DNA from: Pseudoips prasinana
Lineage: Eukaryota; Arthropoda; Insecta; Lepidoptera; Nolidae
DNA: 64,000 nucleotides
Assembly (NCBI GenBank): GCA_951640165.1
Contig: OX621250.1
Location: 4,712,001-4,776,000, forward strand
Direction of reading: 5' to 3'
Shown here: positions 63,194 through 64,000 of the stretch, piece after piece
Numbering within the stretch: the first letter of the stretch is position 1
Layout: the number at the start of each line of letters is the position of its first letter
The notes under the pieces: generated by a model
The model's database searches: none
What the model was told of the DNA's origin: nothing
What the model saw: the letters and a program-made list of their open reading frames with translations, nothing else
Made by a program: the position numbers and the translations under genes

Positions 63194-63530
63194 AGCAGAA
63201 TATATGTCTATGTCTTCAGCGGCGCAGGAGGCGCTGTGGCTACAGCAACTGCATGCAGAGCTCGGACAGGAACAGAACAAGCCCCTCGTCATATTTAGTG
63301 ATAGTCACAGTGCTATTAAATTGTCTAATAATGATTGTTACTTGGCAAGGTCAAGGCACATTGACATCCGCTATCATTTTCTCAAAGACCATGTAAATAA
63401 TTTGGAGATAAAGTTTATTTATATAAAGGGTGAGGAAATGATAGCTGATAACTTAAGTAAGGGCACTACTGCCGATAAACACTTCTATTGTATAGAGAAG
63501 ATGGGGTTGCGTTCCAAGGGAAGGTGTTAA
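63168..63530 (+). pseudogene. copia RNase H C-terminal part (after frameshift)
   Basis: From about 63168 the frame QTVALSTAEAEYMSMSSAAQ, DSHSAIKLSNN, RSRHIDIRYHFLKD, DNLSKG continues the RNase H, with the conserved AEAEY and HIDIRYHF motifs. It ends at TAA 63528-63530, which lies inside the first six bases of the 3' LTR (TGTTAA), so the LTR supplies the stop codon. Confidence 0.9.
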
Positions 63531-63696
63531 TGTAATGGAACGCATCCTGGTACGCCATCTTACTTTTTCTATATACTCTTTGTAATCTGCCTCTTTGTTA
63601 CTGAGTACGTATTCTCACTCAAGTATTGAATAAACTGTGTTAACATAAAATACCATCTTTAATTACCACAACCTCGCAACATAGAATATTCTTTCA
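63525..63696 (+). repeat. 3' LTR of the copia element
   Basis: 172 bp, pair of 59328-59499 with two differences. Followed by the target duplication AGACC. Confidence 0.94.
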
Positions 63697-63701
63697 AGAC
63701 C

Positions 63702-64000
63702 AGCCAGTTTGGCCGGACATTTGGGTAGATAGGTCACGCACCCTACATTTTTGAGGATTTTGTGGTACAGTATTAATAAATAAAGGGGAATGGGCCAGCC
63801 TAAGGTTAGAGGTTTTGGTAACTGTTGTACCCGGATCTAAGGATACTTTGTCCAACTGTATGTTCTACGTTGATGTGTTGTGTACACGTGACGGGTTGGA
63901 GGAAGTCGTTGCTAGGGTTACCATATGACAGGCGTTAGCCGCATTTGACAGGCATTTTAAGGTTTAGACAGGCGTGCGGCCGGCATTGGTCTGAGACAGG
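63702..64000. other. No gene; recurring GACAGGC words at the window end
   Basis: CCAGTTTGGCCGG just after the copia element could be a few more bases of the LINE remnant. From 63926, GACAGGC occurs three times (GACAGGCGT, GACAGGCAT, GACAGGCGT) before a final GACAGG at the window edge. Nothing else is recognised. Confidence 0.35.

Larger units (their letters stand above)
59328..63696 (+). mobile_element. Ty1/copia LTR retrotransposon, complete
   Basis: Two 172-bp LTRs (59328-59499 and 63525-63696; TGTTAATG...TTCTTTCA) differ at two positions by eye and are flanked by the 5-bp direct repeat AGACC (59323-59327 and 63697-63701). A tRNA-iMet primer site, one long gag-pol frame and a purine-rich run (CCAAGGGAAGG) before the 3' LTR complete it. 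Total 4369 bp. The only damage seen is one frameshift in RNase H. Inserted in an R1-clade LINE remnant. Confidence 0.94.

Noticed and set aside
63697..64000. Continuation of the R1-clade ORF beyond the copia element
   Set aside because: Only a few codons after the target duplication could fit and they lack the expected motif; not enough to extend the call.

Overview
This window reads as an AT-rich insect genome segment, most probably from a moth or butterfly (Lepidoptera). The evidence is its repeat content: short Helitrons of the Lep1 type, several tRNA-derived SINE families with lepidopteran-style tails, an RTE-type LINE tail of the usual moth form, and R1-clade, mariner, copia and BEL elements. 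I recognise no host protein gene. Everything identifiable as coding belongs to transposable elements or endogenous retrovirus-like elements, so this is intergenic or intronic sequence built by repeated, often nested, insertion.

Layout. 0-6.2 kb: LINE fragments, a fold-back element with ~185-bp inverted arms, a short run of 57-bp coding repeats and old interspersed repeats. 6.2-17.9 kb: a broken errantivirus (Ty3/gypsy with envelope) on the minus strand that keeps gag, envelope, primer site and a 5' LTR but shows no pol. Inside it sits a young, nearly complete BEL/Pao element (7614-16033) with 218-bp LTRs differing at one base and a 5-bp target duplication; its reading frame runs gag-pol into an F-type envelope and is cut by one in-frame stop. 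17.9-26 kb: Helitrons, SINEs and an RTE fragment. 26-28.7 kb: a three-level nest, with a mariner (intact transposase) inside an R1-clade LINE fragment inside a SINE.

28.7-40 kb: SINEs, Helitrons, MITEs, a LINE fragment split by a SINE, a 174-bp tandem array closed by a 34-bp-arm hairpin, and two 5'-truncated R1-clade tails with clear target duplications. 40.2-44.7 kb: a near full-length CR1-like LINE (ORF1 plus ORF2 broken by two frameshifts) on the minus strand. 45-53.5 kb: tRNA-like heads, LINE tails, a large compound fold-back element (49.05-49.97 kb) and a LINE fragment. 53.9-59.3 kb: two minus-strand R1-clade LINE remnants. 59.3-63.7 kb: a complete Ty1/copia element inserted in the second of them, with 172-bp LTRs, a 5-bp target duplication and one frameshift in RNase H.

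How the parts relate: the autonomous elements (BEL, copia, mariner, CR1-like LINE) are the likely recent invaders. The SINEs, MITEs and short Helitrons depend on enzymes from other elements. The nesting gives a relative timeline: SINE, then R1 fragment, then mariner; errantivirus, then BEL; R1 remnant, then copia; LINE fragment, then SINE.
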